Of a stretch of 64,000 nucleotides of DNA, positions 34,600-47,700 are shown in pieces. The stretch spans positions 71,289,275 to 71,353,274 of the forward strand of contig OY754331.1 of the NCBI GenBank assembly GCA_963573305.1, written 5' to 3'. How positions within the stretch are numbered: position 1 is the stretch's first letter; each line of letters starts with the position of its first letter. The notes below the pieces were generated by a model. The model saw only the letters and a program-made list of their open reading frames with translations. It had not been told where the DNA came from and made no database searches. The position numbers were made by a program, and so were the translations under genes. Origin of the DNA: Pyrrhosoma nymphula. Its lineage: Eukaryota; Arthropoda; Insecta; Odonata; Coenagrionidae.

Positions 34600-37225
34600 G
34601 TAGAACCTAGTGAAAATAGACCATAAGACCACCCAGCATTTTACGACTATAGCGCCCCCATACCCTTTTCAACACTACAATGCTTCCGCGGGAAATTTAT
34701 TTTTTTTTAATTCAGTCACCCCAACAAAACGTGGGGTAAGGAAAAAAACTCCCTACAAGTCAAAAATTATAAACTTAATTAGTTGAAATAAATTTTTACA
34801 CAGAAATGACGGAATTACATCTTCATTAGGTTACCTGAGAAAGTAGGTTGATATTTTTTCCTCTTCAAAGGGGAGTATCCCAAATTCGGGTCTCGGATAT
34901 CGAAGGAAGTTGATTGTCTGCCAGTCCTAGGTGATAAAAGAATCATGTATTTGTTAAAGATAGTCATTTGCATTAATAAAAGATAGAGACAGATTCAGCT
35001 ATATAATAGGATCATTTGGGAATCTGCCAGAATGAATAAATATATATCTTCGTGGCGTCAGCAATTAAAGGTCAGCTTTTGTCCGTGAAAAGTATGAAAT
35101 ATTGTTTTAGCGCAAATCAGATGAGCAAATTGTATACATTTATCGCTTGAATGGGACAAATTACAAAACATCCGGACAAAAGTAACACCCCGTAGTGAGA
35201 CTTGTACCTACCTGTAACCTTCGCACAACTAGTCGACTTCTTTTCCCTCAGACACTACAGCATTTTACATCAGGATCAATGGTTTATAATGACTATTTAT
35301 GCGATGCGATACAATTATATACTATGTGAAATATTTATAATAAATATTTCTCATCGATTTTTGGGAAAACAACTCGGTTCATAATCTCAAAAGGGAGCTG
35401 ATTAGTTGATCACTATCATAGGTCTACCTACCAACCAACTTTCGATCAAATATCTCACCCTTCAATTGGATGAATCCCTTTTAATCATAGTATTGTGATG
35501 AGGTTAGTCTACCGTTGCATAATTATAATAATTGATTATTTTAAAATTCAGCATCGGAGACTGGACACTTGATAAAAGTTACGAAATAAAAGTGAAGGTG
35601 AAATTTAAAGGATGGCAATTGCATTATTCTTATTACTCCTCCCTAATATACAGAGAATTGGTGTAGCGCTCAGCAACTCCATGATTTTAATCTAAAAGCA
35701 TACGCGTAAGTAATTCAATTACTCGAAATGTATTGTTAAAGCCTCATGAATGAACTAATGCACGTGAGGACGTTATCGAAACCGTAATGAGTCCGTTCTG
35801 CGCATGATGTCATCCGGATGACACGATCAGCAGACGACTTGAGAATTAGGGTAAGAATAATAATTTCGAATAACTATTTCCAAATTATTCCGAAGTGCAC
35901 AAGCACTGAAGTTCATCTCCAATTGAAATTACTAGGTGATGTAACTGACTAACTCGTCTGACCAGAAAATGGGAGATTTCAACGGGTTAAATTCCGGTCA
36001 AGTAAAATGAAATTTTCATGGCGAATTTCATCCCTTTGGGATATATCGTCATTCGGAGCTTTAAACTTGCATTAAGTTATTCATTGTCGCGCACAATGCT
36101 AATGCTTATGGATTGAGGTGACCACCACTTTTAATCGGGAAAGCCTATCGAAGTGACACGGCAGTATTAAGACTCCGGTTGATCCCGATAATAGACACAC
36201 ATACGCACATCCCTGCGGTAATCTCCGATAGTTGCTACAAATCCACCTTGATTTGAGCCTCTAGAGGCCAGAGAAGTACTTATCCGGGCTCATTAATTAT
36301 GGTTTTCCGTGCATAGAAAAGGAGGGCCGAATGAGGGAATATCTTGAGGGAGTATTTATGACGGGAAATCTTCTTGTTAGTATTCCCTTTTCTCTTACAG
36401 ACCGACTCAAGTCCCAAGGGAAATCAGACCTCTGAGGATTGGACCTTAAGTACTCAGGAGGGAGAGGGAAGAGTAGGGAGATTCCCGTAACTGGTCCCGG
36501 GGGGAAATTCCTTCGCAAGAGTTCGGACGGATTTCCGAAGTTGATCCTCAGGCCCAGCTTCTCTTCCTTCAGGACGGAGGGACCCTCTTAATCTTTCTAA
36601 AATGTTTTGAAGGAATGAAGTGAGAGAGGAAATTTTATTTTGCGACGACAGGGCTTAATTACCGCGTTAAGTAATGCTTGGGCTACCTATCCTTCGGTTG
36701 ATCATCCCGAAAACTTGTGAAACGATATCGTCCAGGTCGCATTAGCGTTGGCTTACTCCCATTCATAATAATTCATCCAGAACTCACTAAATGTTTTCAT
36801 GAACTTCGTAGTAACAAATTTATTGCACATTAACAACACTTTTATAAACTCTTTCTAACATGATGTTTTTAAAGTGAATAGGTTTTTTCTTACTACCAAT
36901 TCCTTTAGATAACTAATAAGCTCTTTCATAATTCCTAATTATGGCATCCTTCGTTATTTGCTTCCTGTATTCAATCCTTGTCCTTCCTCGTAAACGGTAT
37001 TTCCTGAGGATTCCTTTCACTAAAATTTTCAGGAGGATGTTACACATCTGAATGTGTTCAATAAATTAATTCCATCCATTTTGCAGTTTCTTCTTCTTGT
37101 TAATCTCTTAGTGTCTATTTCTCTAAGTATTTTTTTTAATTTCTTAAATGAACAAATCAAGCAGGCATGCCCGCGGGAGTATGATTTGGCAACAAAGTAT
37201 GAACAATCCCCCTGTGAAATATTTT
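34600..37225. other. No gene recognised
   Basis: Mostly AT-rich. ORFs of up to 73 codons are without motif. A somewhat less AT-rich patch is at 36300-36560. Confidence 0.4.
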
Positions 37226-37227
37226 TC

Positions 37228-37295
37228 ATTTGAACGAGATTCGAATTCAGACCTCCAAATTGTCGGATGCACTAGCCAGTTAAACAACCATCTGA
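37228..37295 (-). repeat. tRNA-derived SINE head
   Basis: The minus strand reads TGGTTGTTTAACTGGCTAGTG, which includes an A-box-like part, then CTGAATTCGAATCTC (37235-37249), a B-box variant. The orientation and box distance suit a decayed SINE. Confidence 0.45.
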
Positions 37296-37299
37296 TAAT

Positions 37300-39000
37300 T
37301 TAAAAGGGAAATATTCGAAAATGTTTTAGCTAAAAATGTGCTCTCGCCTCCAGTTTACACTGCAACACTTACTTCAACTTACTTAGTCGAGGTTGCAAGA
37401 GGATATTCGACTTCATCGCTATCAAGCAACTAAGCTATTCAACAGTAATTCATTTGCTAATTCTTTCTCCCCTTTTTACATCACTTATTCAATTTCACAC
37501 AATGGTTCTATAAATATTTTTTCTTTCTCATAATATACTTTCTTATTTGTATCGTAAATCCAAAAGGCAACTTCAAATGCCGCTACCTAGTTCACATTAT
37601 TTCATTTTAATATAATTATCAAGAACTTTCTGTTCAGTGAGGAATAATAATGAATGACGTAATTCTGAGAGCCTAACCATTCTAGTTTTTTTAAATTTAT
37701 TTAACTTTTACAAGAAAATCGACCGTTCATACATGACAGGTGGAGATTTTTTTGGCTATATAAAAATAAGAACTACCCTCATCTAATCACATAAGATTGT
37801 ATTAGTGAGCATTTCACCTGAGATACGAAGCCTTTTCGCGCATTAACTCTTTGGAAGAACAATCACTCGTCCGAGAAATTTAATTGAAAATACGTTCATA
37901 CTCAGCTATTTGAAACACCAAAAGCGACACTCCCGTGGTACGCAAAAGAAAAGAATAATTTGATTCAGACTTTCCTTCTCGTGTTTATTACGCTTTCCAA
38001 TGAAATACGAAGGCATGAATAGGCCGAAAAAGAAATAAAACTTTTTAGGTTCATAATTTCTCTTACATCATTTAGGAGCAGCCAGGATTCCGTCATTAGA
38101 GATTCACAAATGGGATTAAAGCACCGAGGGAATTACAGGAAAGGAAGCCGTAAAAAAAAGCAATTTTAATGCCACCAGACGGCATCAGGTAATATGAGAA
38201 AACTATCAGGCTTCCACGAAATCCCAATGAAATTAATGAAATCCGAAAAAAATAAAAGCGTACGCATACTGAGCAGCCTTCCTGAGGTTTACGGCGCGTG
38301 AATGACTAACTCGGGGAATGGGGTTGTTGTACGTTGAAGGACTCATCTCTCGGGAATTAATAAATAAAAAAAGAGAGAAGATATGGATGCTATCACGGGG
38401 AAAGAGGGAAAAGGTTGCCGGAATGCTAATAAAGCAGGGTGAGAGGCGGGTTAGCACTGACAATAAGAGGTCCTCAATATAATCTCAATGCAGGCGAATC
38501 GGGTCTTCTCTTCCTCTCTCTAGGGAATGAAAGAGACATTGGGATAAGCAAATAAAAAGTGAGAGACTGGCAGAATGAAAAGGCAAGATAAATAGATCAA
38601 AGGAATAAATGATGGGAGAACACTAAAATAACCAATGTCCGACGGGACAACTATAGTCGAGAGTTTCTCTTACGCGACGGCCTTTGCCAAATGCCGTATC
38701 GCGTGGTGCATGAATCGCAAGATTTCCCGAATGCAACTGTCTTCAAGTCGTTTTTCAAATTAGCTCCATTTTAATAAGCTGATAATTTCAATATTTAACG
38801 AGTTATAATGCAACTATAGATCGCTCCTCCTTCATTGGACAGTATCATGTACAGAGTGGCTAAATCGGTTGATAATTTATGTATTATTGTTACCCATCAC
38901 TATAGTTACAACTATTGGCTGATCCACCTATAGTAGGCAGTACGAGAACAGATGATATATAGTGTGGCATATCCATCCATCATATTGTTAGCCAGTTCCT
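37300..39000. other. No gene recognised
   Basis: AT-rich sequence, only short ORFs. Confidence 0.4.
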
Positions 39001-42000
39001 TATGCCCAGTTCGCTTTCCTATCTTTTTGCCATGGTAAACCATAAGGGTAAGAGTTAGTAATGCGAAAGCCCCATTGGCGCTTTCCATGGTGATTTTTTC
39101 TTCACTGGAAAACTTACCGTAATAATCTATCTCTAAAATCTGTTTTCTTCAATCCGAATCCAGAAATGTAATAGTAACAACCGTCACGTGATCAATCGTC
39201 ATCATCTTCACCTGACCATGGTGGTGAATATCAGTTGTACCAATGGTGATTAAAGACAGTTGCGAATGTGGCTTACCAATTTTATATACTATGGTGAGAA
39301 GATAGTAATGCGAACGGGATATAAGGCGCAAAGCATATAAATCCTATGCCTAGCACTCATTGACACTAGATGGATTCAGCGTTTGGAATTGGTACAAAAG
39401 CAAATTGTATAAATTATTCATTCAGAACTATGAACTACAGAAACGCTTTGAACTTTGGGCAATAAAAGGAGGGAATTCCGATTTAAAGAGAACAAGAGCA
39501 GAAGAGACGATGCAGTTTTATTGCATATATTTTGTAAACGTTGAGGGAAATATTGCCAAATTATGTCGTCATCAGTTCATACCATAGTACCTACTTATTT
39601 AAATGCCTAAGCGTATAATTATTTCTTTGCTACACTTCTGCCGGAGTCCACTATTTATCTGTCGACTGGTCGGGATGAAAGTTGTTGAAAATATGGCGGA
39701 ATGCGCACAAGTTATTATAGCCATTGTCACTTTCGGCCGCTCTGTGGCATTGGATCTTATGGAGAGTCGTTTGCTGTGTAAATCTCCAAAAGGCCGGAAC
39801 TTCGATGTTGCCAATAACAGCAGGGAAATTAGCATAGCGCTATGCTGTATACGAACTGCGCATAAAGAAAAATTCCACTATGCAAATATAATTCCCTAAC
39901 GTAACTACTTACTTAAATTAAGTATGGTTTTCGAAAAAGTTGACTATGTGGTTCTAAATTGAGCACACGGAAAGTAGGTAATTATGGCAACAGCGTTCTT
40001 CATAAGGCCTATAATGTCAGCTAAATGTGGAACTCCTTGCACCAAAAAAAATATGGAAGGAGACGAAATGTCACGTATTGGGAAAAATCGAGACTAATAG
40101 TGAAAATATATTTATTTAGTCAACAGCAATAAATAATCACCGTTTCCATCACTTTTACATTATGCCTCGTTCTCAAATGGATATGCTCTTGAAGCGAGGG
40201 CGTTCAATAATACCAGGAAACCGTCTGCAGAAGCTATGTTAATTATGATGAAAAAGTAAGAAGCCTCGTGCATAATACAGTTTGTCGCCGATGAAAGTAA
40301 TATTAAAAATCATTACAACTCCCACCCAGAGTCACTCGCATCGTGGAAACCCACGGAATGAATAATGGCGTCATATAATGTTGCAATGAATCGAGTGCGA
40401 TACAATGCTGAAAATAAACTCTAAACATGGCTTGTATATCATCGTTGTCTCTCAGCCAATGTATTGCAAAAGACAAAGCTGTTGGCGGAATTCTTGCCCC
40501 TTTTATTTTTCAACGGATTACTTAAGTGTAAATGCCAAAGGGGAGGTTCATGATAGGTGAAGTCAGATAAACAGGAGATAAATGGACAGTGAAGGCAATA
40601 ATTTCAACGTGTAAATAATATTAAAATGCTATGTGTATTGATGAAATATGATAAAAGAAATATGCAAACTGGTACAAAAATAGCTAATGTATGAGGATGA
40701 TATAGGAAAGAACAGATTTTTTTCTAATTTGATCTTCCACATTCATATAATTCAAATGAAATAGCTATTTATTCAATACACGATAACTATCGCTATTTCA
40801 AGATCTCTGTTACATTTAAGTTGACCAAAATACAGGTATACAGTTCCTACTGCCTTTTTCAAAAGTACAGAGTAAATAAAAGTAAATGGTCAATACAAGT
40901 TAATATAAGAAAAGGCATGGTACAAGGTAACTCTGTCTGGTAAATCATGTAAGTACTTACAACTACTTCACAGATGACCATTTTTTTAGTCTAAAACGAT
41001 CTTGGTCATTCGTGAAAATATATTTACACCACGTGATCAAATATGAAAAATCAAAATGAAATATTCAGCCTGTACGAACAGTTTCACATTTATTTACTTT
41101 GCAAACCAATAGTTTACTCCACCGAGAGAAATATTGCGGAGACTGAGTAAATGACGAGATGTAAATTTGGATTTGAGCGAGAAATATTACGCAAACGTGG
41201 ATTCTTCGAGAAATAATTTCGACTCCAAGAGCCAACGGAGGTCAAAGATTGCAGTATGAGGCGGTGGGATGAGATTTCTATTCAACGTAAGCGTCATTGC
41301 TTTGTGAGCGAAGTAAGCAGCTTTCGAAAGTTAAGGTTCCTTTAGAGGATAAAGTTTGGCTTTCTCCTGTATCCAGACACCTTGATAATGTGTTCTTAGC
41401 ATCTACTTCGGAGAACACAGGCAAGGAGAGGATGAATAAAAAGTTGAGCACGCTGTGGGAAGGAAAAAGGTGCCATCTTGAAAGCCCAAGGAAGGTAATA
41501 AAGGAAAGCAACATGAATTATAACTACTAAAATCCTCCGTTTTATGGAGCGATAATAGTACATTAAGGCGACAGCGACAGCTCTCCTGACGCCTCGGGTA
41601 ATTCATATTCATAACAGTTATTTCTTGGAGGGCTTTTGGAATGGGTGGTGGTGCTTCGCGCGCGGGTAACTCCATTAATCGTAAATGTTATCCCTTAAAT
41701 ATTCATGTCACTTCGAAATAATTTTGGGCCAGCCATTAACATGATCATTTTTGGCGGCCTCTTTGGTATAAGTATGAAGCCATCTACTCGACCATTGAGT
41801 CGCAGGTTTCTAAATCCACCCAGCTAATATTTTCCACAGACCACAAAAATGCTCATGTTTTCCAGAATGTAATGCATAAAATTTCTTTTATGTAAACCCT
41901 CTCAGTAATCGTCATAATCAGCAGACGACAATCTGGAGGAATATTTTCTGTAACTCTCAACAATCAACGGACAATTAACATTACTTAACTCATACTTGCT

Positions 42001-42210
42001 TTAGTTCATTTTCTCTTCTCACATAAATTTCAGTGAATATTTATTTTTATAGAGAAACTATCTGATAATCCGTAAACAATTACGGGAAAAATACCGAAAA
42101 TCAAAACAAATTAGTGTAGATTTTATTTATACATGATTTATGTAGCCTATTTCACTGCTTAAGAGGCCATGACTAATGTTTACAAACATTAAACATAGTT
42201 CTTAAGTGCA
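39000..42210. other. No gene recognised; scattered short ATGGTGA repeats
   Basis: Between 39020 and 39310 the motifs CCATGGT, ATGGTGA and AGTAATGCGAA recur (AGTAATGCGAA at 39057 and 39305), hinting at a decayed short element. ORFs at 39603-39899 and 41297-41530 have opposite-strand shadows and no recognised family. Confidence 0.35.
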
Positions 42211-42212
42211 AA

Positions 42213-42243
42213 GTTGCTGACGGTAACTGTTACCGTCAACAAC
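42213..42243. repeat. 31-bp near-perfect palindrome
   Basis: GTTGCTGACGGTAAC, one T, GTTACCGTCAACAAC. Fifteen-base arms with one mismatch and a single central base, so it forms a cruciform-type palindrome rather than an ordinary hairpin. Confidence 0.85.
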
Positions 42244-42379
42244 GATAAACATGGGGATTATGAGTTTGGTTTAAGGCGTGCTTATTTTTTCAATTTGCAA
42301 TTTATCTTGACCGCAATTGGAAGTTCGAGGGTTTTACCAGATATATGTGATATTATAGGAAAACAATGACACCAAAACC

Positions 42380-43138
42380 AACTATTTGGTTCAAACGTTC
42401 TCTCCCATCATTGGAACCCTCTCTCTAAAAGAATATACTGAAACTCTTCATCACTCCCTCAAGAGAACAAAAGTAACCCGAAAAACGTCTTTTAAATGAT
42501 ATCCTAGCCACTGCCTTCGGACTAAGACCCACTAACCTGACCAACTTAACCTTGTCAACACATTCTTCCCTGGAGCACAAAGAATCAAAAACATACTGCA
42601 TGACCTGTATCCTATCATCAAAACAATACCTCTAATTGCCTCCTCTTACCCTCATGTCCCAAATTTTCCTATAAGCGTCCCTCAAACCTGCGAAATGTTC
42701 TTAAATCCACTAGACCCACCCTTCAACCCACCGCCCCCCTCCACCACATACCTCAAGCCACCAATGCCTTAGGTGCAAATGCTACTCCCTCCTCCGCCCT
42801 TCTGCCTCCCGCAAAAAATATTCGCCTACGGCCGACTGTACCTCTAGCAATATTATATACCACCTTTCCTGCAATTTTTGCCTTGCCTTCTACGTCGGAA
42901 AATACACCACCCCCCTTAATATTCGCATGAATAATCACCGCCATGCCACCAAAACTCCACTTTTACTTGACCCCATCCGCAAATATACCGACTAACTCTA
43001 CCAAACCTTAGACGATTGTTTTTCACTCATCATCTTGAAGCCCATCCCGCCAATAATCTTGACATGAAAATTCGTAGGTACTTTCATACTTGGGTAACTA
43101 ACGCATTCGAAAAGCCTGGGCTAAACCTAGCCCACTGA
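42380..43138 (+). pseudogene. Penelope-like element C-terminal GIY-YIG region, frameshifted
   Basis: Three frames carry consecutive pieces. From 42664 the frame reads FSYKRPSNLRNVLKSTRPTL, the linker block before the endonuclease. From about 42759 another frame reads QCLRCKCYS, with a CxxC zinc-binding-like pair, then CTSSNIIYHLSCNFC (from 42837), then FYVGKYTTPLNIRMNNHRHA up to the stop at 42993. The IYHLSCxxC-YVG-L-RMNxHR order is that of the Penelope GIY-YIG endonuclease; the usual GIY is IIY here. From 43043 a third frame reads HPANNLDMKIRRYFHTWVTN and ends PGLNLAH at the stop ending at 43138. There are at least two frameshifts and the RT domain is absent. The sequence is C-rich on the coding strand. 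Confidence 0.75.
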
Positions 43139-43224
43139 AAAAATAGCCACCTCTCTCTCCTCACCACTACCCATTCGCACTACCCCCATCACCCTCTCCG
43201 CCCTTCCCTCCCGAGAGAAACAGA

Positions 43225-43290
43225 TCAGGAGCTTCCAGTATTCTACCGCCGACGATGAGCAATGTGGTCAAAAGACACAGTCGGCCGGTC
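43225..43290 (+). repeat. Degraded Penelope terminal motif after the GIY-YIG relic
   Basis: CGACGATGAGCAATGTGGTC then AAAAGACACAGTCGGC follows the coding relic by about 100 bp. It resembles the CTGACGATGAGC..GCTCGAAACGTC layout of hammerhead-like terminal modules, but the GAAAC box is altered to AAAAGAC. The position downstream of the coding end supports the link. Confidence 0.3.
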
Positions 43291-43299
43291 GTAGTGGCG

Positions 43300-44190
43300 G
43301 CCAGTATACGACTTAATAATTAATGTGAAAAAGGGACAGAATTATGAAAATTGGAAAATGTTACCTACTTCCTGCATGTATTTCTATCCAAAATAACCGT
43401 TTTTAGTGTGTCGTGAAAGTGACTTATACCCATAACTAACTTCAATAAAGACCAAAATAAAACCTACGGACTAACACATTTCCTAATTTGAGGCAAAAAG
43501 TCTTGTCACTGTACGTTAAAATTTGGGGAAATTTGCGCTGAAATTCACGGTTGATATTGCGCTCGCTCATAAGAAACAGGTTTAAATTAATCCATATAAA
43601 TACTTTTCCTCGTGAATCTCGAAGCTTGGAGACAGCTTATAGATTACATATTAATTTTATGATCGGAAATACAACTGCAACGTTATGATCGTTCTGACAC
43701 CATTGGCAGTCAGTATCCCTCCATAAACCATGTGGTTCAACAGGGTGACCAATGGTATTTTGCCCATGCTGGTAAAATAACTAGGGCCAGTACTACCTAC
43801 TAGTAGGTTCCGCGAAAGTTATGTAGGCATAGCTCCCAGCACCAAAATAAATAGTCCATCCTAAAACAATCCTTCAGTCAGTATGCATTCTCACTATCAT
43901 TCTCTTCCGTAATTCTTCCATCTCCTTAACTCTTTCAAACCAACCAAATTCCCTCCCTTTCATGTTCCTTTCCAAAATCGTCGCCTCTTATCTCATCTAA
44001 GAATTCCGCACGAACAAGTTTCAATTATCATTTTGATTAAACAAATTTGTATTTTGCTAAATGTTTTGTAATTTATATGTATATGTTTAAATCACACATT
44101 TGTGTTACTAAGGACATAATCACTCATGTATCGACCTGTTAAAAAATAATATAACATTTAAAAATATTTTACGACACGATAGCTTATTGA
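43300..44190. other. No gene recognised
   Basis: AT-rich spacer without notable ORFs. Confidence 0.4.
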
Positions 44191-44199
44191 AAACAATAA

Positions 44200-44330
44200 T
44201 GTGAGGAGAAATTGAAGGGAAGAATTACATACGAAGAACAAGCGTGGAAAACATTAGACAAATTATGAAGGACGTCGGAGTGGAGAGGTGCAGCAAAACA
44301 ATCTTCGGATTGGTGACTGCTGATTACGAG
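44200..44330 (+). pseudogene. LINE 3' coding tail, short fragment
   Basis: A plus-strand frame reads KGRITYEEQAWKT then, after a shift, EWRGAAKQSSDW, which is the style of the last residues of arthropod LINE polyproteins (RxxWRxAxNQS). It lies just upstream of a longer related tail. Only about 40 residues are discernible. Confidence 0.45.
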
Positions 44331-44441
44331 TATCAACTCATCAAATGAATTGTCTGCAATCATCTTAGATGATAGTCCCGAAGCACCAAATAAACGCATT
44401 ACCAATACAATAAGGAATCAATAGCTAAAAATATTCGTACG

Positions 44442-44871
44442 GATGGTTGACTACTACCGATCTGAGATATGGACCATCGGCAAAACGGATCAGAAGAGAG
44501 AATAGAGGATTTCTTAATCTGGTTGCAAAGGAGGATTTTTACGGTCAAATGGATGGATGGATCAGAAACGAAGAAGGATATAGAATGGTGGAAGATGAGA
44601 ACACCATATGGGGCATTCTCAGAATGAGAAATACAGATGCATCGGCCTTGTCTTGAGGAACAATGAACTCGTCAGGAGCGTGAAAAAAGGAGAAATAGAA
44701 GGTCAAGCCCCACGAGGATTGCCGAGGGATTGATGCATTAAGAAGGCAAAATGAGATATGAAAAAGAATACTTTTCTGAGTATCAAGGAAGTAGCAGGGG
44801 ACTCTAAAGAGAGGGAAGGTAGCAGTCAACCAATCTTAGGATTCAATGACTGATGATTATGAACACTTCAG
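44442..44871 (+). pseudogene. LINE RT C-terminal relic, frameshifted
   Basis: Successive plus-strand pieces in different frames follow the order of a LINE C-terminus: SEIWTIGKTDQKR (from about 44457), FLIWLQRRIF-like, IRNEEGYRMVEDENTIWGIL (within the ORF 44447-44656), LRNNELVRSVKKGEIEGQAP (about 44652-44712) with RGLPRD, then a tail near 44800-44860 close to AVNQS-DSMTDDYE. Several shifts and stops break it. It belongs to the same broad group as the 3857-4326 relic but differs in sequence. No RT catalytic core is present. Confidence 0.75.
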
Positions 44872-44879
44872 CCTTCCTT

Positions 44880-47050
44880 AGAATTTACCATGTACCAAAA
44901 CCGTTCAAGAAAAACACGCGAACTTTTTCCAATACGACGTTGCGCAAAATTTTAGTGAATACAGATTGTTCGCGTGACCACAGCTAAAAGAAAAAAGAAT
45001 CATACCATCCGCCAAGCCCTTTAACCAGCAGAAAGATGGGGAGCAAGACCGCGCCCAACTTCTGAAGGCTCACTATTCAATCACTGAAGAACGAAAAAAG
45101 AGAGATGAGGCCTCTCACAACGCACGTAATCTCTTCTTCGAAGGGAGGCTGAGGCGAGTTTTAACAAAAGCGATCTTATGGGGATGAAAAGAGAGGGAAA
45201 AATTGGAAATCTCACGGGAGGTTGAACAAAAGAACGCATGAGGGGAAAAGATGGACTAAACGCAGGTTGAGGTATAACCTCTAATGCTAGTATTTTCAAT
45301 AGGATTCCAAGATTTTTACATGCGTTGCAGTGTTTATGGAGTAGAAAATGGCGATTCTCATACCTTGTATTTGGTGTTTAAAGGCCATTTACCCCCTCAC
45401 AGAGTGGCGAAGGAATTTATCCGAAGAAACCTGGGATGAGTGGCTATTTAAAATTGATAACTAAATACACAATATCGTTATTTTCAGCTCCCATTTACAT
45501 AAACGATGTAGCGGGATGATGACGTCTCTCTCGCGAATATATTTAATTTTTCAGTGTCCCTCAAAAAGACTCATATGGGTCATTCCACCTCAAGTCAACA
45601 AACGTTTGTCCCTTAGGGTCCCAGATTTTTACAAAAAATTGGTGTATGGGTACAATATCAACTCAAACTGAATACCCTCAAACCGTTTTGTGAAAAAAAT
45701 ATTTTTGAGCGAATTATGCATATTTTAATTTTTTCGCATTTTTAGCAAAAATCCGAGCCTTAAATCATATTATCACTTATATCTCCGCTTGTAATTATCA
45801 TACAGCAATGATTAATGGCTCTTATTACAGCTAAATATTTATTGAATGAAAATATATCAATAAAAGAATATTTTCTTTTATACCTTATTGTTATTAATTA
45901 CTAATGTTTAAAAAATTGTTAATAAACTTTTCTCAAATACTTTAGCATTCGCGGTCGAAGTCGCAGGTAGAAGTTGCTGGCAAGTAGTCGCTGGAAAAAA
46001 GTAGTCCCTGCATTTTCGAGTCGTAGGCAATGTTGGCGTTACCGGTGCGATGTCGTTGCCCGAGGCGAGTCCCTACATGCGCATTAAGTCCTTCGGCTAA
46101 GTCCGCCGGGGAAGCATGTAAAAAGAGGGTGAATTGTTACAAAAAATGGGTATGGGATGCATAAAAAAATGCCACAAAATTGGTAAGCTCAAGAAATAAT
46201 GATTAGTATAGCCAACACAACGTCATAACTTACAAGTTCAACGAAACCCAGCTTCCATCTTTAGGCTATTCTCTTATGGCGCAATGTTTAGTCACTCTCT
46301 CTGGCTCATATGCTCATAAGTTTAGCTACGAACTTGCGTTAAAGTTGATTGATTTTTAGGGAGACAATCGACAGCTGAGGTCACTTGCACTATTAAGAAC
46401 AGGTGAACTCGTGGGTAAGGGAAGAGATTAGTTTGAGGTAAAGGTAAAAGCGTGGGTAAGGGTAAAGGTTATCGTCCTCAGTATTAGTTTCCTCTCAACG
46501 AAAGGCAAAGAAGAGTTCACAGTTAAACGTGCCATCCGACTGACGGATAACAGCACCTGAAACACTCAACACATGGCATCCAATTAGGTTTTCGGATGTC
46601 TATTTTGGAAATTTTACGATCGTTACGCATCGGGTATTATGAAGTCCATTGTTGTCACATTTCAAACTTACCCAATTTCGACTCAATAACCTTGTTTTGA
46701 CCAAGATGTAAAATTGGCAATATTAGATGCAAATATCACTTGACACCTTTCGCTCGCGCATTTATATAGCTATTTCTCAGTAAACCACCAAGAAAATCTT
46801 TTCCACTGCCTGAACCCTTACGAGGATGCTTCAAAACTGCCAAGCCTCGATAATGAAATAAATTTGATGTCACACCGTGAAAAATTAAAAATATTCCATT
46901 TACAATTCAGTGTTAGTCGGTTCTGTGACGTCACGTACGCGACATTCTCGAGGCCGAGTCCTTCTTGAATAAGACTCATGTATTCGACCACGAGTCCTCT
47001 TGACATAAATCCAGTATATAGCCACTATACCTATCCGATACCCTGTTGAT
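44880..47050. other. No gene recognised; possible dispersed repeat at 45585-45760
   Basis: TGGGTCATTCCACCTCAAGT at 45578-45597 resembles a phrase that opens dispersed repeats in insect genomes. No terminal partner was found. A CpG-richer patch at 45950-46120 repeats AGTCGC and AGTCC motifs. The rest is AT-rich. Confidence 0.3.
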
Positions 47051-47700
47051 TTGGAAAAAAGGAGCGATGGCAGCCTGGGCATAAGAGCATTTATGAACCT
47101 TATGTTTCCGTGTTCTTATGTTCAATTTGAACCGGCTTTAAAGGGTAAGAGTAAGAGGTGGTGGAAGAGAGGTTGGGTTCCATGCGATAAATTTGGATGG
47201 TGGAGTGTTGTCGCGGCAGAAATAATTCATTGCGCCACACGGGAGAGGGGGGGATGCCCGTGGGCGTAAAAGAGAGGGGGCAAGAAGCCCTCCCTGCGGC
47301 ACCTCACAACAGGAGGGGGGAGGGGAAAGATGGAGGAGCAAGGGAGGGGGTTTGAGAACGGCGGAGGGTAGAAAAAGATGCGGTCTCAATTTCCCCGACC
47401 ACTAAATATTTGACGAGGCGGGATTTGCTCTTCTCTTTTTTTATTATTATTTTTCATGTGTCATCCGACTCGCCTTACCGCTTATAAGGAGAGAGTTATT
47501 TCCCCCTCCCCACATTCTCCCCTTAATAACGGGCAACAGGAAAAAAATTTCCATATGCATGGGGATGGTAAGGATGAGGGGAAAGAATCAGTTTCAAGGA
47601 GGGGGTGGAAGAAGAGGAGGTGGTTGAGACGGTTAAAAATTTATTAGAAGCCTCAGGTCGCGACCGGAGAATAGAAAGGGGGGAGTGTGTAGAGGATTCA
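47050..47700. repeat. Purine-rich low-complexity block
   Basis: The plus strand is rich in GGGAGGGG and AGGAGG runs (especially 47230-47370 and 47560-47690). ORFs on both strands (72, 83 and 63 codons) follow from this bias. Confidence 0.6.
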
